Made by a program: the position numbers and the translations under genes. Shown here one piece after another: positions 41,782 to 51,459 of a DNA stretch of 64,000 nt; position 1 is the first letter of the stretch, and each line of letters opens with the position of its first letter. The stretch comes from Streptomyces sp. L-9-10 (GTDB lineage Bacteria > Actinomycetota > Actinomycetes > Streptomycetales > Streptomycetaceae), in contig NZ_PHRF01000162.1 in the NCBI RefSeq assembly GCF_004151105.1, forward strand, positions 91,409-155,408. The letters run 5' to 3'. The notes beneath the pieces are model-generated. The model searched no databases and was not told where the DNA came from. It saw only the letters and a program-made list of their open reading frames with translations.

Positions 41782-41909
41782 ACGTTGGTCTTACGGACCC
41801 CGCTGTTCCGCCGCCCTGTGACGTGTGGCACGATGCTGTCTCCCTCCCACCGTTGGTTATTCGCCGTCACCGCCTTCACACGTCACCGCCTTCACAGGAG
41901 ACACTCCGC

Positions 41910-42503
41910 GTGCAGCTCTCCGACGTCCCGGACCTCGCGCACACCCGGCCCCGCGCCGTGCACTGGCTCGCGACGGCCACCGCGATGGCCGCTGTCGTGG
42001 CCCTGGCGGGTCTGCTCCAGCCCGGCGCCGCCACGGCGTCCCAGTCGGGCTCGGGATCCCCGAAGGCCGCGGACCCGGGCCGGGCACCGCTGCCCGCCCC
42101 AGACCCCTCCGGAGTGGACTTCCCGCTGGAGTGCGGGGGAGTGGGCACGACCGTCACGAAGAAGTCCTCGGGCGACCTCGACGGGGACGGCAACCCCGAG
42201 ACCGTGGCGGTCGTACGCTGCGCGGCCGGCTCCGGCACCCCGCCCAACGGTGTGTACGTACTGACCAGGGCCGGCGGCGAGGGCGAGCGGGCCAGGATCG
42301 TGGCGACGCTGGTGGACCCCGAGGACAAGCTCACCGTCGGCCCCGACTTCGCCGTACGCGACGGGGAGATCCTCGCGACCCTGTTCGGCTACTCGGGCCC
42401 CACGGTCCCCAGCTGCTGTCCCGACGAGGAACAGCGGGTCTCCTGGCGGTGGCAGAACGGCGCGTTCGTACGCGGTGAGCGTCCCGTCGCACGGAGTGTG
42501 TGA
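41910..42503 (+). CDS. Secreted protein with VCBS/EF-hand-like repeat, unknown function
   Basis: 197 residues from the GTG at 41910, which has AGGAG nine bases upstream; the longer frame from 41823 has none. A long signal sequence or membrane anchor (about 18-45, ATATAMAAVVALAGLLQPGAATA) is followed by a small extracellular domain containing GDLDGDGNPETVAVVRC. That DxDGDGxxE loop is like calcium-binding FG-GAP/VCBS repeats. Four cysteines (ECGG, VRCA, SCCP) may form disulfides. Function not recognised. Preceded by a strong terminator, so separately transcribed. Confidence 0.85.
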   Translation: MQLSDVPDLAHTRPRAVHWLATATAMAAVVALAGLLQPGAATASQSGSGSPKAADPGRAPLPAPDPSGVDFPLECGGVGTTVTKKSSGDLDGDGNPETVAVVRCAAGSGTPPNGVYVLTRAGGEGERARIVATLVDPEDKLTVGPDFAVRDGEILATLFGYSGPTVPSCCPDEEQRVSWRWQNGAFVRGERPVARSV

Positions 42504-42547
42504 AAGATCACCACGGATGGCACCATGCGACGGGCCGTGACAAGGAG

Positions 42548-42868
42548 TTATGCCGCGTCGGGGCCGTAGACCTCGACCTGGTCCGTCACACGGCGTACAT
42601 GAATGCAGTCACCAGGACACTCCTTGGCGGAATCCACCACATCGCGCAGCAGCGGCAGCGGTACGCGCGTGGTCGCGCCCGGGGCCTGGAGCAGCTCGTC
42701 GTCGGGGCTCTTCACGTAGGCCAGGCCGTCGATGTCCAGCTCGAACACATCAGGGGCGTACTGGGCACAGATCCCGTCCCCGGTGCAGAGGTCCTGGTCG
42801 ATCCAGACCTCCAGCGGCTCACCGTTCTCGGTGACGCCTTCGGTGGGAGCCTCCTGCTGCACGGTCAT
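42548..42868 (-). CDS. Ferredoxin, single-cluster type
   Basis: 106 residues. The cluster region EVWIDQDLCTGDGICAQYAPDVFELDIDGLAYVK with later ECPGDCIHV gives C-x5-C...C-x3-C spacing, typical of actinobacterial [3Fe-4S]/[4Fe-4S] ferredoxins that serve cytochromes P450 and similar oxidoreductases. Cytoplasmic electron carrier; partner unknown. In actinobacterial genomes a ferredoxin often lies beside the arc gene, as here, but divergently. ATG has AGGAG upstream on the minus strand. Confidence 0.93.
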   Translation of the reverse strand: MTVQQEAPTEGVTENGEPLEVWIDQDLCTGDGICAQYAPDVFELDIDGLAYVKSPDDELLQAPGATTRVPLPLLRDVVDSAKECPGDCIHVRRVTDQVEVYGPDAA

Positions 42869-43077
42869 CTCTCCTGACGTTTACTGCGCCGGGCAGCGCA
42901 TTATGGAGTAAGTCGCGGCGGCCCTGACGGGTGTTGAACGCTTCGACGATACAACCGACAGCTTTCCGATGTTCCTGGGTGGGTATTCCCCTGGCGTGAG
43001 GGAGGGCGCAAGGGTGAAGATCGGACCTACCCCGACAGTCTTTGTGATCTAGGGGTTTCAATCATCACCCACCCAGG

Positions 43078-43083
43078 TAGGGT
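43078..43083 (+). promoter_or_regulatory. Candidate arc promoter -10
   Basis: TAGGGT with a weak -35 TTTCAA (43056-43061), 16-bp spacing. It would give a roughly 32-nt leader carrying the AGGAGG ribosome site. Confidence 0.4.
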
Positions 43084-43121
43084 CAGGAAGCGTCCAGCTC
43101 CCCTTGGAGGAGGTGAGGACC

Positions 43122-44888
43122 GTGGCAGCCCACGACGACGACATCAACCGCGGCATCCGGCCCGGGCGGGGGTCCGAAGACCCAGCCGGCCAGGTTGCCT
43201 ATCTCGAGCAGGAAATCGCCGTCCTGCGACGTAAGCTCGCCGACTCTCCGCGGCACACGAGGATTCTCGAAGAGCGGATCGTCGAGTTGCAGACGAATCT
43301 TGCGGGTGTGTCCGCACAGAACGAGCGGCTCGCCAATACGCTGCGTGAGGCCCGCGATCAGATCGTGGCCCTCAAGGAGGAGGTCGACCGGCTCGCGCAG
43401 CCGCCGGCCGGATTCGGTGTATTTCTGCAGGCCAATGAGGACGGCACGGCCGATATCTTCACCGGGGGCCGCAAGCTCCGGGTGAATGTCAGCCCCGGCG
43501 TCGAGCTCGAAGAGCTACGGCGCGGCCAGGAAGTCATGCTCAATGAAGCGCTCAATGTGGTCGAAGCCATGGAGTACGAGCGCGCCGGGGACATCGTCAC
43601 CCTCAAGGAGATCCTTGAGGACGGCGAGCGCGCCCTGGTGATCGGGCACACCGACGAGGAACGGGTGGTGCGGCTCGCCGAGCCGCTGCTGGACATCACC
43701 GTCCGTCCCGGCGACGCCCTCCTGCTCGAACCCCGCTCCGGCTACGTCTACGAAGTGGTTCCCAAGAGCGAGGTCGAGGAGCTCGTCCTCGAAGAGGTTC
43801 CGGACGTCGATTACAACAAGATCGGCGGTCTGGGCGGCCAGATCGAGATGATCCGCGACGCGGTCGAGCTTCCGTACCTCCACCCGGACCTCTTCAAGGA
43901 GCACGAACTGCGACCGCCGAAGGGCATCCTGCTCTACGGCCCTCCCGGCTGCGGCAAGACACTGATCGCCAAGGCCGTGGCGAACTCCCTCGCCAAGAAG
44001 GTCGCCGAGGTGACCGGCCGGCCCGCGGGGAAGAGCTACTTCCTCAACATCAAGGGTCCCGAGCTCCTCAACAAGTACGTCGGTGAGACCGAGCGCCACA
44101 TCCGCCTGGTCTTCCAGCGTGCGCGGGAGAAGGCGAGCGAGGGCACGCCCGTCATCGTCTTCTTCGACGAGATGGAATCCCTCTTCCGCACCCGCGGATC
44201 CGGTGTCAGCTCGGACGTGGAGAACACCATCGTCCCCCAGCTGCTCGCCGAGATCGACGGTGTGGAGGGCCTGGAGAACGTCATCGTCATCGGCGCCTCC
44301 AACCGCGAGGACATGATCGACCCCGCGATCCTGCGGCCCGGCCGGCTCGATGTGAAGATCAAGATCGAGCGTCCGGACGCGGAGGCGGCGAAGGACATCT
44401 TCGCGAAGTATCTGACGCCCTCGCTGCCGCTGCACGTGGACGACGTCTCGGAGCACAACGGCTCCAAGGAGGCCGCGGCCCACGGGATGATCCAGTCCGT
44501 CGTGGAGCAGATGTACGCGGAATCCGAGGAGAACCGCTTCCTGGAGGTCACGTACGCGAACGGCGACAAGGAAGTCCTGTATTTCAAGGACTTCAACTCC
44601 GGCGCGATGATCCAGAACATTGTCGACCGGGCCAAGAAGATGGCCATCAAGGCATTCCTCGACCACGACCAGAAGGGCCTTCGGGTCTCCCATCTCCTCC
44701 AGGCCTGCGTGGATGAGTTCAAGGAGAACGAGGACCTGCCGAACACCACGAACCCGGACGACTGGGCCCGTATCTCCGGTAAGAAGGGTGAGCGGATTGT
44801 CTTCATCCGTACCCTGGTGACCGGAAAGCAGGGCGCGGACACCGGACGCTCCATCGACACGGTGGCGAACACCGGTCAGTACCTGTAG
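43122..44888 (+). CDS. arc: Proteasome-associated AAA ATPase ARC (Mpa)
   Basis: 588 residues from the GTG at 43122, preceded by AGGAGG. Coiled coil at about 22-90 ([16 protein letters not shown]...[45 protein letters not shown]), which captures Pup. Two OB-type interdomains follow to about 235. The AAA module has Walker A GPPGCGKT (273-280), Walker B VIVFFDE (D349/E350) and arginine-finger region [12 protein letters not shown]. The C-terminus NTGQYL carries the penultimate Tyr used to dock on the 20S gate. Hexameric unfoldase delivering pupylated proteins to PrcBA. First gene of the Pup-proteasome row. Confidence 0.97.
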   Translation: MAAHDDDINRGIRPGRGSEDPAGQVAYLEQEIAVLRRKLADSPRHTRILEERIVELQTNLAGVSAQNERLANTLREARDQIVALKEEVDRLAQPPAGFGVFLQANEDGTADIFTGGRKLRVNVSPGVELEELRRGQEVMLNEALNVVEAMEYERAGDIVTLKEILEDGERALVIGHTDEERVVRLAEPLLDITVRPGDALLLEPRSGYVYEVVPKSEVEELVLEEVPDVDYNKIGGLGGQIEMIRDAVELPYLHPDLFKEHELRPPKGILLYGPPGCGKTLIAKAVANSLAKKVAEVTGRPAGKSYFLNIKGPELLNKYVGETERHIRLVFQRAREKASEGTPVIVFFDEMESLFRTRGSGVSSDVENTIVPQLLAEIDGVEGLENVIVIGASNREDMIDPAILRPGRLDVKIKIERPDAEAAKDIFAKYLTPSLPLHVDDVSEHNGSKEAAAHGMIQSVVEQMYAESEENRFLEVTYANGDKEVLYFKDFNSGAMIQNIVDRAKKMAIKAFLDHDQKGLRVSHLLQACVDEFKENEDLPNTTNPDDWARISGKKGERIVFIRTLVTGKQGADTGRSIDTVANTGQYL

Positions 44889-44897
44889 AGCGCGGCC

Positions 44898-44938
44898 CGG
44901 CTGCGGATGTCCGGAAGGGCATCCGCAGCCGGTTGCTT
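44898..44938 (+). terminator. Terminator after arc
   Basis: CGGCTGCGGATG (44898-44909) pairs perfectly with CATCCGCAGCCG (44920-44931), followed by GTTGCTTT. So dop-pup is expected to have its own promoter; TAGGCT at 45005-45010 is a candidate -10. Confidence 0.8.
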
Positions 44939-45130
44939 TCCCCGTACCTTCCACCACACCAGGCCAATGACGGAAATGATCTCCCCACCGGCCCGGAGGC
45001 GTTCTAGGCTCTTTCCTACCGCCGCGTCGCGCAGTGCGGGGTCGGGCACCGCACACGCATACGCGACGGAGAGACAGCGGTACTTGAGCGGCGCTTCCGG
45101 AGGGGAGTGCCGCCGGGCAAGGAGGGCCGC

Positions 45131-46642
45131 ATGACCGTACGGCGAGTAATGGGCATCGAGACGGAGTACGGCATCTCCGTTCCGGGTCACCCGAACGCCA
45201 ATGCCATGCTCACCTCGTCCCAGATCGTCAACGCTTACGCGGCGGCGATGCACCGGGCACGACGTGCTCGCTGGGATTTCGAGGAGGAGAATCCGCTGCG
45301 GGACGCCCGTGGCTTCGACCTCGCCCGCGAGACGGCCGATTCCAGCCAGCTCACCGACGAGGACATCGGGCTGGCCAATGTGATTCTCACGAATGGCGCA
45401 CGACTGTACGTCGACCACGCCCACCCGGAATACAGCTCTCCCGAGATCACCAATCCGCGCGACGCCGTTCTCTGGGACAAGGCGGGCGAGCGCATCATGG
45501 CCGAGGCCGCGGAACGAGCGGCACAGCTTCCGGGCGCCCAGCCGATCCATCTGTACAAGAACAACACCGACAACAAGGGCGCTTCCTACGGCACGCACGA
45601 GAACTATCTGATGAAACGGGAGACCCCGTTCTCGGACATCGTGCGCCATCTGACGCCGTTCTTCGTCTCCCGGCAGGTCGTCACCGGTGCGGGCCGGGTC
45701 GGCATCGGCCAGGACGGGCACGAGCACGGCTTCCAGATCAGCCAGCGCGCGGATTATTTCGAGGTCGAGGTCGGCCTGGAGACCACGCTCAAGCGCCCCA
45801 TCATCAATACCCGCGACGAACCCCATTCCGACGCCGAGAAATACCGCCGGCTGCATGTGATCATCGGCGACGCGAATCTGTCGGAGATCTCCACCTATCT
45901 CAAGCTCGGCACGACCTCGCTCGTCCTCTCCATGATCGAGGACGGCTTCATCAACGTCGATCTCGCCGTCGACCAGCCGGTCCGCACGCTGCACCAGGTC
46001 TCGCACGACCCCGGCCTCGGCCGGCTGGTCACGCTCCGCAGCGGACGGACACTCACCGCTGTCCAGCTCCAGATGGAGTACTACGAGCTGGCCAGAAAGT
46101 ACGTGGAGGAGCGCTACGGCGTCGACGCCGACGAGCAGACCAAGGACGTCCTGGGCCGCTGGGAGGACACCCTCAACCGGCTGGAGAACGATCCGATGAG
46201 CCTGTCGGGAGAGCTCGACTGGATCACCAAGCGGGAGATCCTGGAGGGCTACCGGCGCCGGGACAACCTGGACTGGGACGAGGCCCGGCTGCACCTCGTG
46301 GACCTCCAGTACGCCGACGTACGCCCCGCCAAGGGCCTCTACAACCGTCTGGTGGCCCGCGGCAAGATGCGGCGGCTCCTGGACGACCAGGACGTCGAGC
46401 GGGCCAGGACGAAGCCTCCGGAGGACACCAGGGCGTATTTCCGGGGACGGTGCCTGGAGCAGTACGCGGACGACGTGGCGGCCGCCTCGTGGGATTCGGT
46501 CATCTTCGACCTGCCCGGCCGTGACTCGCTCCAGCGCGTGCCCACCCTGGAGCCCCTGCGGGGCACCCGGAACCACGTCAAGGAGCTGCTCGACCGGTGC
46601 CGTACGGCGGAGGAGCTGGTCCGGGTGCTGTCCGGAGGCTGA
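45131..46642 (+). CDS. dop: Deamidase/depupylase of Pup
   Basis: 503 residues; ATG at 45131 with AAGGAGG five bases upstream. Carboxylate-amine-ligase fold related to glutamine synthetase: [10 protein letters not shown] (metal/ATP Glu residues), [39 protein letters not shown] and [14 protein letters not shown]. The extra segment [34 protein letters not shown] (about 53-88) is the Dop loop that distinguishes Dop from PafA. It converts the C-terminal Gln of Pup to Glu and removes Pup from substrates. Followed by pup after 134 bp. Confidence 0.96.
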   Translation: MTVRRVMGIETEYGISVPGHPNANAMLTSSQIVNAYAAAMHRARRARWDFEEENPLRDARGFDLARETADSSQLTDEDIGLANVILTNGARLYVDHAHPEYSSPEITNPRDAVLWDKAGERIMAEAAERAAQLPGAQPIHLYKNNTDNKGASYGTHENYLMKRETPFSDIVRHLTPFFVSRQVVTGAGRVGIGQDGHEHGFQISQRADYFEVEVGLETTLKRPIINTRDEPHSDAEKYRRLHVIIGDANLSEISTYLKLGTTSLVLSMIEDGFINVDLAVDQPVRTLHQVSHDPGLGRLVTLRSGRTLTAVQLQMEYYELARKYVEERYGVDADEQTKDVLGRWEDTLNRLENDPMSLSGELDWITKREILEGYRRRDNLDWDEARLHLVDLQYADVRPAKGLYNRLVARGKMRRLLDDQDVERARTKPPEDTRAYFRGRCLEQYADDVAAASWDSVIFDLPGRDSLQRVPTLEPLRGTRNHVKELLDRCRTAEELVRVLSGG

Positions 46643-46776
46643 AATGGTCCCGGTCCGGGAATGATCGAGGTGGTACCCGGACGTTGTGGGAAGTGCGGGG
46701 CCGATGTCGGACCCTCCTTGTAGGGTCTGATCTTGTAGGTCACATCGAGCGGGGCGAACCGAGCGGGGTGAGGGTT

Positions 46777-46995
46777 ATGGCGACCAAGGACACCGGCGGC
46801 GGACAGCAGAAGGCGACGCGTTCCACCGAGGAGACCGAGGAGCAGGCGCAGGAGGCGCAGGCGTCCGAGGACCTCAAGGAGCGCCAGGAGAAATTGTCCG
46901 ATGACGTGGACTCCGTCCTGGACGAGATCGACGACGTCCTTGAGGAGAACGCCGAGGACTTCGTGCGCTCCTTCGTCCAAAAGGGCGGCCAGTAG
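46777..46995 (+). CDS. pup: Prokaryotic ubiquitin-like protein Pup
   Basis: 72 residues, intrinsically disordered and acidic, ending GGQ. The C-terminal Gln must be deamidated by Dop before ligation. The helix that binds Arc's coiled coil is KLSDDVDSVLDEIDDVLEENAEDFVRSFVQ (about 39-68). Five lysines are present. The upstream -10-like TAGGGT (46721-46726) could give a separate pup transcript. A strong hairpin follows before prcB. Confidence 0.98.
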   Translation: MATKDTGGGQQKATRSTEETEEQAQEAQASEDLKERQEKLSDDVDSVLDEIDDVLEENAEDFVRSFVQKGGQ

Positions 46996-47004
46996 CAGCG
47001 GTTG

Positions 47005-47047
47005 TCCGTCCCGGTGCGCCGGTGAAAGCCGGTCGCACCGGGACGGA
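47005..47047 (+). terminator. Hairpin between pup and prcB (terminator or attenuator)
   Basis: TCCGTCCCGGTGCG (47005-47018) pairs perfectly with CGCACCGGGACGGA (47034-47047), extended inward by CCGG/CCGG. There is no T tract. It lies 9 bases after the pup stop, within the Pup-proteasome row, so it could limit read-through to prcBA or protect the pup mRNA 3' end. Confidence 0.7.
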
Positions 47048-47138
47048 TGACACGCGGCGGCGCGGGTAAGGTCCGTGCACAGTTCTTAAGATCGGCCCGG
47101 CGCGAGCGGCGGGCCGCCGCCCATCCGGAAGGAAACGC

Positions 47139-47984
47139 GTGGAAGCCAACCCTCGTAACAACGGGCGTCTGCCGGCGGCCTTCCTGACGCCCGGCTCGTC
47201 CTCGTTCATGGACTTCCTGTCCCACCAGTCGCCGGACATGCTGCCCGGCAAGCGCTCGCTGCCGCCCCTCCAGGGCGCCATCGAGGCGCCGCACGGCACG
47301 ACGATCGTCGCGGTCAGCTTCCCCGGCGGTGTGGTGCTCGCCGGTGACCGGCGGGCGACGATGGGCAACATGATCGCCCAGCGCGACATCGAGAAGGTCT
47401 TCCCGGCCGACGAGTACTCGGCCGTGGGCATCGCGGGCACTGCGGGTCTCGCCGTGGAGATGGTCAAGCTCTTCCAACTGGAGCTGGAGCACTTCGAGAA
47501 GGTCGAAGGAGCGCAGCTCTCCCTGGAGGGCAAGGCCAACCGGCTCTCCACGATGATCCGCAGCAACCTGGCCATGGCCATGCAGGGCCTGGCCGTCGTC
47601 CCGCTCTTCGCGGGCTGGGACGTGGACCGCGAGAAGGGCCGCATCTTCTCGTACGACGTGACGGGCGGCCGTTCCGAGGAGGTGGGCTACGCGTCCACCG
47701 GCTCCGGCTCGATCTTCGCCCGTGGCGCGATGAAGAAGCTCTACCGCGAGGATCTGACCGAGGACCAGGCCACCACCCTGGTCATCCAGGCGCTCTACGA
47801 CGCCGCGGATGACGACTCGGCGACGGGCGGCCCCGATGTGGCCCGCCGGATCTATCCCATCGTCACCGTCATCACCGAACAGGGCTTCCGGAAGCTGACC
47901 GACGAGGAATCCGCCGAGATCGCCCGCTCGATCCTGGAGCGCCGGCTGGAACAGCCCGACGGCCCGCGCGCCGCGCTGCTCTGA
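47139..47984 (+). CDS. prcB: 20S proteasome beta subunit
   Basis: 281 residues from a GTG with GGAAGGAAACG upstream. A 53-residue propeptide ends EAPHG and is removed by self-cleavage to expose catalytic Thr54 ([26 protein letters not shown]). Lys and Asp of the active site are in the GDRRAT and RDIEKVF region. N-terminal nucleophile hydrolase forming the inner heptameric rings. A TAAGAT -10-like element at 47097-47102 may provide a local promoter after the upstream hairpin. Confidence 0.97.
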   Translation: MEANPRNNGRLPAAFLTPGSSSFMDFLSHQSPDMLPGKRSLPPLQGAIEAPHGTTIVAVSFPGGVVLAGDRRATMGNMIAQRDIEKVFPADEYSAVGIAGTAGLAVEMVKLFQLELEHFEKVEGAQLSLEGKANRLSTMIRSNLAMAMQGLAVVPLFAGWDVDREKGRIFSYDVTGGRSEEVGYASTGSGSIFARGAMKKLYREDLTEDQATTLVIQALYDAADDDSATGGPDVARRIYPIVTVITEQGFRKLTDEESAEIARSILERRLEQPDGPRAALL

Positions 47985-48036
47985 TGCCGCTCTCTTCTGA
48001 AAAAACATGCCACTGACAGAAAGGGACGGATAGCCG

Positions 48037-48933
48037 GTGTCGACGCCGTTCTATGTCTCACCCCAGCAGGCCATGGCCGACCGGGCGGAATACGCCCGCA
48101 AGGGCATCGCACGCGGTCGCAGCCTGGTCGTGCTGCAGTACGCCGACGGCATTGTCTTCGTCGGCGAGAACCCGTCCCGCGCACTTCACAAGTTCAGCGA
48201 GATCTACGACCGGATCGGCTTCGCGGCCGCCGGCAAGTACAACGAGTACGAGAATCTGCGCATCGGCGGCGTGCGCTACGCGGATCTGCGCGGATACACC
48301 TACGACCGCGACGACGTGACCGCCCGCGGTCTCGCGAATGTCTACGCCCAGACGCTCGGCACGATCTTCTCCAGCGCCGGTGAGAAGCCGTACGAGGTGG
48401 AACTGGTGGTCGCCGAGGTGGGCGCCACGCCGGACGGCGACCAGATCTACCGGCTGCCGCACGACGGCTCGATCGTGGACGAGCACGGCTCGGTCGCGGT
48501 CGGCGGCAGCTCGGAGCAGATCAGCTCCTATCTGGACCAGCGGCACCGCGACGGCATGTCGCTCGCCGAGGCCCTGAAGCTGGCCGTCCAGGCGCTCTCC
48601 AGGGACACCAACGGCGGCGAGCGGGAGATCCCGGCCGAGCGGCTGGAGGTGGCGGTCCTGGACCGTACGCGGCCGCAGCAGCGCAAGTTCAAGCGGATCG
48701 TCGGCCGCCAGCTCTCCCGGCTGCTGGAGGCGGACGGCGCGGCCTCCACGCCGACCGACGCCCCCTCGGACACCGAGGAGCCGGACGGCGCCACGCCCGC
48801 CCCGGCCAAGACGCCGTCCGAGGCCCCCGAGGCGTCGGAGTCCACGGAGAAGCCGGAGTCCAAGGCGTCTGAGGGCACCGAGGCCAAGGACAGCGGCAAG
48901 CCGGACGGGAAGGACAAGGACGCCGGCGAGTAG
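48037..48933 (+). CDS. prcA: 20S proteasome alpha subunit with long acidic tail
   Basis: 298 residues from a GTG with AAGGGACGG upstream. The N-terminal gate segment and H0 helix ([45 protein letters not shown]) and the alpha fold to about 235 are normal. The last 60 residues are a Thr/Pro/Glu/Ala/Ser/Lys low-complexity tail ([21 protein letters not shown]...[17 protein letters not shown]). That makes it longer than the roughly 260 residues I recall for S. coelicolor PrcA. The tail is probably disordered. Forms outer rings and docks Arc. Confidence 0.96.
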   Translation: MSTPFYVSPQQAMADRAEYARKGIARGRSLVVLQYADGIVFVGENPSRALHKFSEIYDRIGFAAAGKYNEYENLRIGGVRYADLRGYTYDRDDVTARGLANVYAQTLGTIFSSAGEKPYEVELVVAEVGATPDGDQIYRLPHDGSIVDEHGSVAVGGSSEQISSYLDQRHRDGMSLAEALKLAVQALSRDTNGGEREIPAERLEVAVLDRTRPQQRKFKRIVGRQLSRLLEADGAASTPTDAPSDTEEPDGATPAPAKTPSEAPEASESTEKPESKASEGTEAKDSGKPDGKDKDAGE

Positions 48934-48953
48934 CCCGGCGGAAACGTCTCACC

Positions 48954-48985
48954 ATGCCCCGGCGCGCTCGTACGCGCCGGGGCAT
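48954..48985. terminator. Bidirectional terminator prcA / lacI
   Basis: ATGCCCCGGCGCG (48954-48966) and CGCGCCGGGGCAT (48973-48985) form a perfect 13-bp stem, 6-nt loop, between convergent genes. Confidence 0.82.
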
Positions 48986-49004
48986 CGTCGTGCCACGGCT
49001 CGTG

Positions 49005-50042
49005 TCAGGGCACGGGGCGTGCGGGCGGCGGGGGCGCCGTGGAGTCCCGGACCGCCAGCGAGACCGGGAGGTCGCCGGTCTCCGGCCGGCGGCCGTCCAG
49101 GACGGCCAGCAGGGCCGACATCCCGCGCTCGCCCACCCGTTCGGCGGGCAGTCGTACCGTCGTCAGCTCCGGCTCGACCGCCGTCGCGAGCGCCAGATCG
49201 TCGAAGCCGCTGACCGAGATGTCCTCCGGCACCTGCAGACCGAGCCTCCGTACGGCCTTGCAGGCGCCCGCGGCCAGGATGTCGTCGTCGCACACCAGCG
49301 CCGTCGGCCGGGGCCCGGGACCGGCGAGGGCGCGCTCGGTGGCCTCCCGCGCGGCGCCCACCTCCAGCGGCGCGGAGATCGTGCTCAGGACCGCGCCCGG
49401 CACCCCACGTACCGTCTCGGCGAGTGTCGCGGCCCGTACGTCGAAGGTCCAGGAGGCGACGGCGGAGGAGAGATGGACCAGCCGCCGGTGGCCGAGGTCC
49501 AGCAGATGCCCGGCGACCTGCCGCATGCCGTCGGCGATGTCGAGATTCACCCGAGCGGCGGCTCCGGGCGCCGCCGGATCGCTGTCGAGCATCACCAGCG
49601 GCAGATCCGCGCCGTCCGAACCGCGGATCGCGTCCAGCGCGTCCGTCGCCATCGAGGAGGCGATCACCCCGTCCAGCGCGGCCCGCGCGGAGGCGAAGGG
49701 GTCCCTGGCGGGACCGACCCCCGCCGGCGACGGGTAGAGGACGACTCCGAAGCCGTGCTCCGCGGCGACCCTGGCCGCTCCCGTGTAGACACGGGCGAAG
49801 AACTCGTTGGTGAGCGCGGGAACGACCAGGAGCGCCGTTCTGGTGGTGCCGAGCCGCAGATTGCGGGCCGCGAGATTGGGCCGGTAGCCCAGGGCGCGCG
49901 CGGCCTCCCGCACCAGCCCGGCGGTCCGCTCCGAGACCCTGCCCCGCCACTTGTCGCCGAGGACGAGGGAGACCGTCGCCTGGGACACGCCCGCGGCGCG
50001 CGCCACGTCCTTGCTGGTGGGCCTCGCGGACTGCTCTGTCAT
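49005..50042 (-). CDS. LacI-family transcriptional regulator
   Basis: 345 residues from the ATG at 50042 (MTEQSARPTSKDVARAAGVSQATVSLVLGDKWRGRVSERTAGLVREAARALGYRPNLAARNL); the open frame upstream crosses the promoter region. N-terminal LacI HTH and hinge (1-65) are followed by a periplasmic-binding-protein-like effector domain (LDGVIASSM, LPLVMLDSDP, ALVCDDDILAAGACKAVRRLGLQVPEDISVSGFDDLALA). Divergent from the MFS gene with a 148-bp shared region holding two TACGTA sites, so it likely controls that transporter and itself. It interrupts the proteasome row between prcA and pafA. Confidence 0.93.
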   Translation of the reverse strand: MTEQSARPTSKDVARAAGVSQATVSLVLGDKWRGRVSERTAGLVREAARALGYRPNLAARNLRLGTTRTALLVVPALTNEFFARVYTGAARVAAEHGFGVVLYPSPAGVGPARDPFASARAALDGVIASSMATDALDAIRGSDGADLPLVMLDSDPAAPGAAARVNLDIADGMRQVAGHLLDLGHRRLVHLSSAVASWTFDVRAATLAETVRGVPGAVLSTISAPLEVGAAREATERALAGPGPRPTALVCDDDILAAGACKAVRRLGLQVPEDISVSGFDDLALATAVEPELTTVRLPAERVGERGMSALLAVLDGRRPETGDLPVSLAVRDSTAPPPPARPVP

Positions 50043-50101
50043 GACTGCCGTTCTCCGTCGCGCGGTGACGATCGCGGTGGACCCGCGGACTACGATCATG
50101 G

Positions 50102-50128
50102 TACGTATGGCGCTGCACGTTATACGTA
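50102..50128. promoter_or_regulatory. Paired TACGTA operator candidate in the lacI-MFS gap
   Basis: The self-complementary hexamer TACGTA occurs at 50102-50107 and 50123-50128, exactly 21 bp (two helical turns) apart. ACGT-TAT-ACGT (50117-50127) lies within. It is centred in the divergent promoter region, as expected for a LacI-family dimer or tetramer site. Confidence 0.5.
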
Positions 50129-50190
50129 AAACTGCACGGACGGGGCCGGATCGGGCGGCCCGGGACGAGCCAAGGGGAAGAAGAGGCGAT

Positions 50191-51450
50191 ATGGCCACGG
50201 GGTATCTGGACATCCTCAAGGCGCCGTACGCCGCACGGCTGCTCACCGGCACGCTGGTGGGCCGGCTGCCGAACGCCACGGGCCCGATCGCGATCGTCCT
50301 GTTCATCCGGGCCGAGGACGGCGGCTACACCCTGGCCGGGGTGTTCGTGGCGCTCTACGGCATCGCCACGGCCATCGGCCAGCCGCTGCTGGGCCGGGCC
50401 GTGGACCTGTTCGGACAGCCCCGTGTGCAGCTCCCGGCGGCGCTGGTCTCGGGCCTCGGCATGGTGGTCTTCGTGGCCGTCGGAACAGACGTGCCGGCCC
50501 TCGCGTACCCGGCCGTGGCGATCGCGGGCCTCTTCACCCCGCCGCTGGAGGGCGGCCTCAGGGCGCTGTGGCCGAGCGTGCTGGGCAGCGAGGACCGGGT
50601 GCACCGGGCTTACGCCATGGACGCCGTGGCCCAGGAGGTCATGTTCACGGTCGGCCCGCTCTTCGTGACCCTGCTGGTCGCGCTCTGGTCCCCGGGCGCC
50701 GCGCTGCTCGTCATCAACATCGTCGGCGTACTCGGCGCGCTCTCCGTCGTCCTGTCCGGGCCCTCCAGGGCCTGGCGTTCCGCGCCCCGTGAGGCGCACT
50801 GGCTCGGTGCCCTGCGCTCGCCGGGACTGCTCGCCCTGCTCGGCGCCTTCCTCTTCGTCGGCATGGCCCTCGGCTCCATCACCGTCGCGGGCGTCGCCTA
50901 CGCCGACGACCACGGCGACGAGTCCGTGTACGGCTGGCTGATGGCCGCCCTCGGTCTCGGCGCGCTGATCGGCGGCGTGGCGTACGGATCGCGGCAGTGG
51001 GCCGGAGGCCCCGAGCGCCGGCTGCGGGGCATCGTCGCCCTGCTGGCCCTCTGCTACCTCCCGCTGATGCTCACCCCCGGGGTGGTCGCGATGACCGCGC
51101 TGTCCGCCCTCGCGGGTGTCTTCCTGGCGCCGGCGCTGGCCTGCGCCTTCATCGTCGTCGACCGGCACGCCCCGCGCGGCACGGTCACCGAGGCGTTCTC
51201 CTGGCTCGTCACCACGTTCGGTGTCGGCGCCGCGCTCGGCACCGGCGCCGCCGGCCCCGCCGTGGAGGCCGGCGGTACCGTGGCCGGCTTCGCCGTGGCG
51301 GGGGGAGGGGGTTTCGCCGCGCTCCTGGTACTCCTGGCCACCCAGCGGGTCCTGAAGGCTCCCACCGCCCCTTCGGATGCCACCATCCGGACGGAAAATG
51401 ATCGAAGCGGTGCGGCCCAACCCGGTTTCAGCTCTGGTCATCAGGCGTAA
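50191..51450 (+). CDS. MFS transporter
   Basis: 419 residues with about 12 hydrophobic segments and no signal peptide. The cytoplasmic loop between segments 2 and 3 has the degenerate MFS motif GQPLLGRAVDLFGQPRVQL. The N-terminal half contains IVLFIRAEDGGYTLAGVFVALYGIATAIG. Probably a proton-driven exporter (drug or sugar efflux type); substrate unknown. Divergent from a LacI regulator. Its last codons overlap the -10 element of pafA. Confidence 0.92.
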   Translation: MATGYLDILKAPYAARLLTGTLVGRLPNATGPIAIVLFIRAEDGGYTLAGVFVALYGIATAIGQPLLGRAVDLFGQPRVQLPAALVSGLGMVVFVAVGTDVPALAYPAVAIAGLFTPPLEGGLRALWPSVLGSEDRVHRAYAMDAVAQEVMFTVGPLFVTLLVALWSPGAALLVINIVGVLGALSVVLSGPSRAWRSAPREAHWLGALRSPGLLALLGAFLFVGMALGSITVAGVAYADDHGDESVYGWLMAALGLGALIGGVAYGSRQWAGGPERRLRGIVALLALCYLPLMLTPGVVAMTALSALAGVFLAPALACAFIVVDRHAPRGTVTEAFSWLVTTFGVGAALGTGAAGPAVEAGGTVAGFAVAGGGGFAALLVLLATQRVLKAPTAPSDATIRTENDRSGAAQPGFSSGHQA

Positions 51451-51453
51451 TGT
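51448..51453 (+). promoter_or_regulatory. -10 box of pafA embedded in the MFS stop codon
   Basis: TAATGT (51448-51453) includes the TAA stop of the MFS gene and ends 6 nt before the pafA ATG. With no ribosome site between, pafA is likely leaderless. Confidence 0.55.
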
Positions 51454-51459
51454 TCAGAC

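Noticed and set aside
42500-42877. 125-residue plus-strand frame over the ferredoxin
   Set aside because: Antisense shadow; the minus-strand ferredoxin has cluster motifs and a ribosome site.
48954-51450. Mobile-element origin of the LacI/MFS pair
   Set aside because: No transposase, integrase, flanking repeats or change in base composition; more likely an ancestral arrangement.
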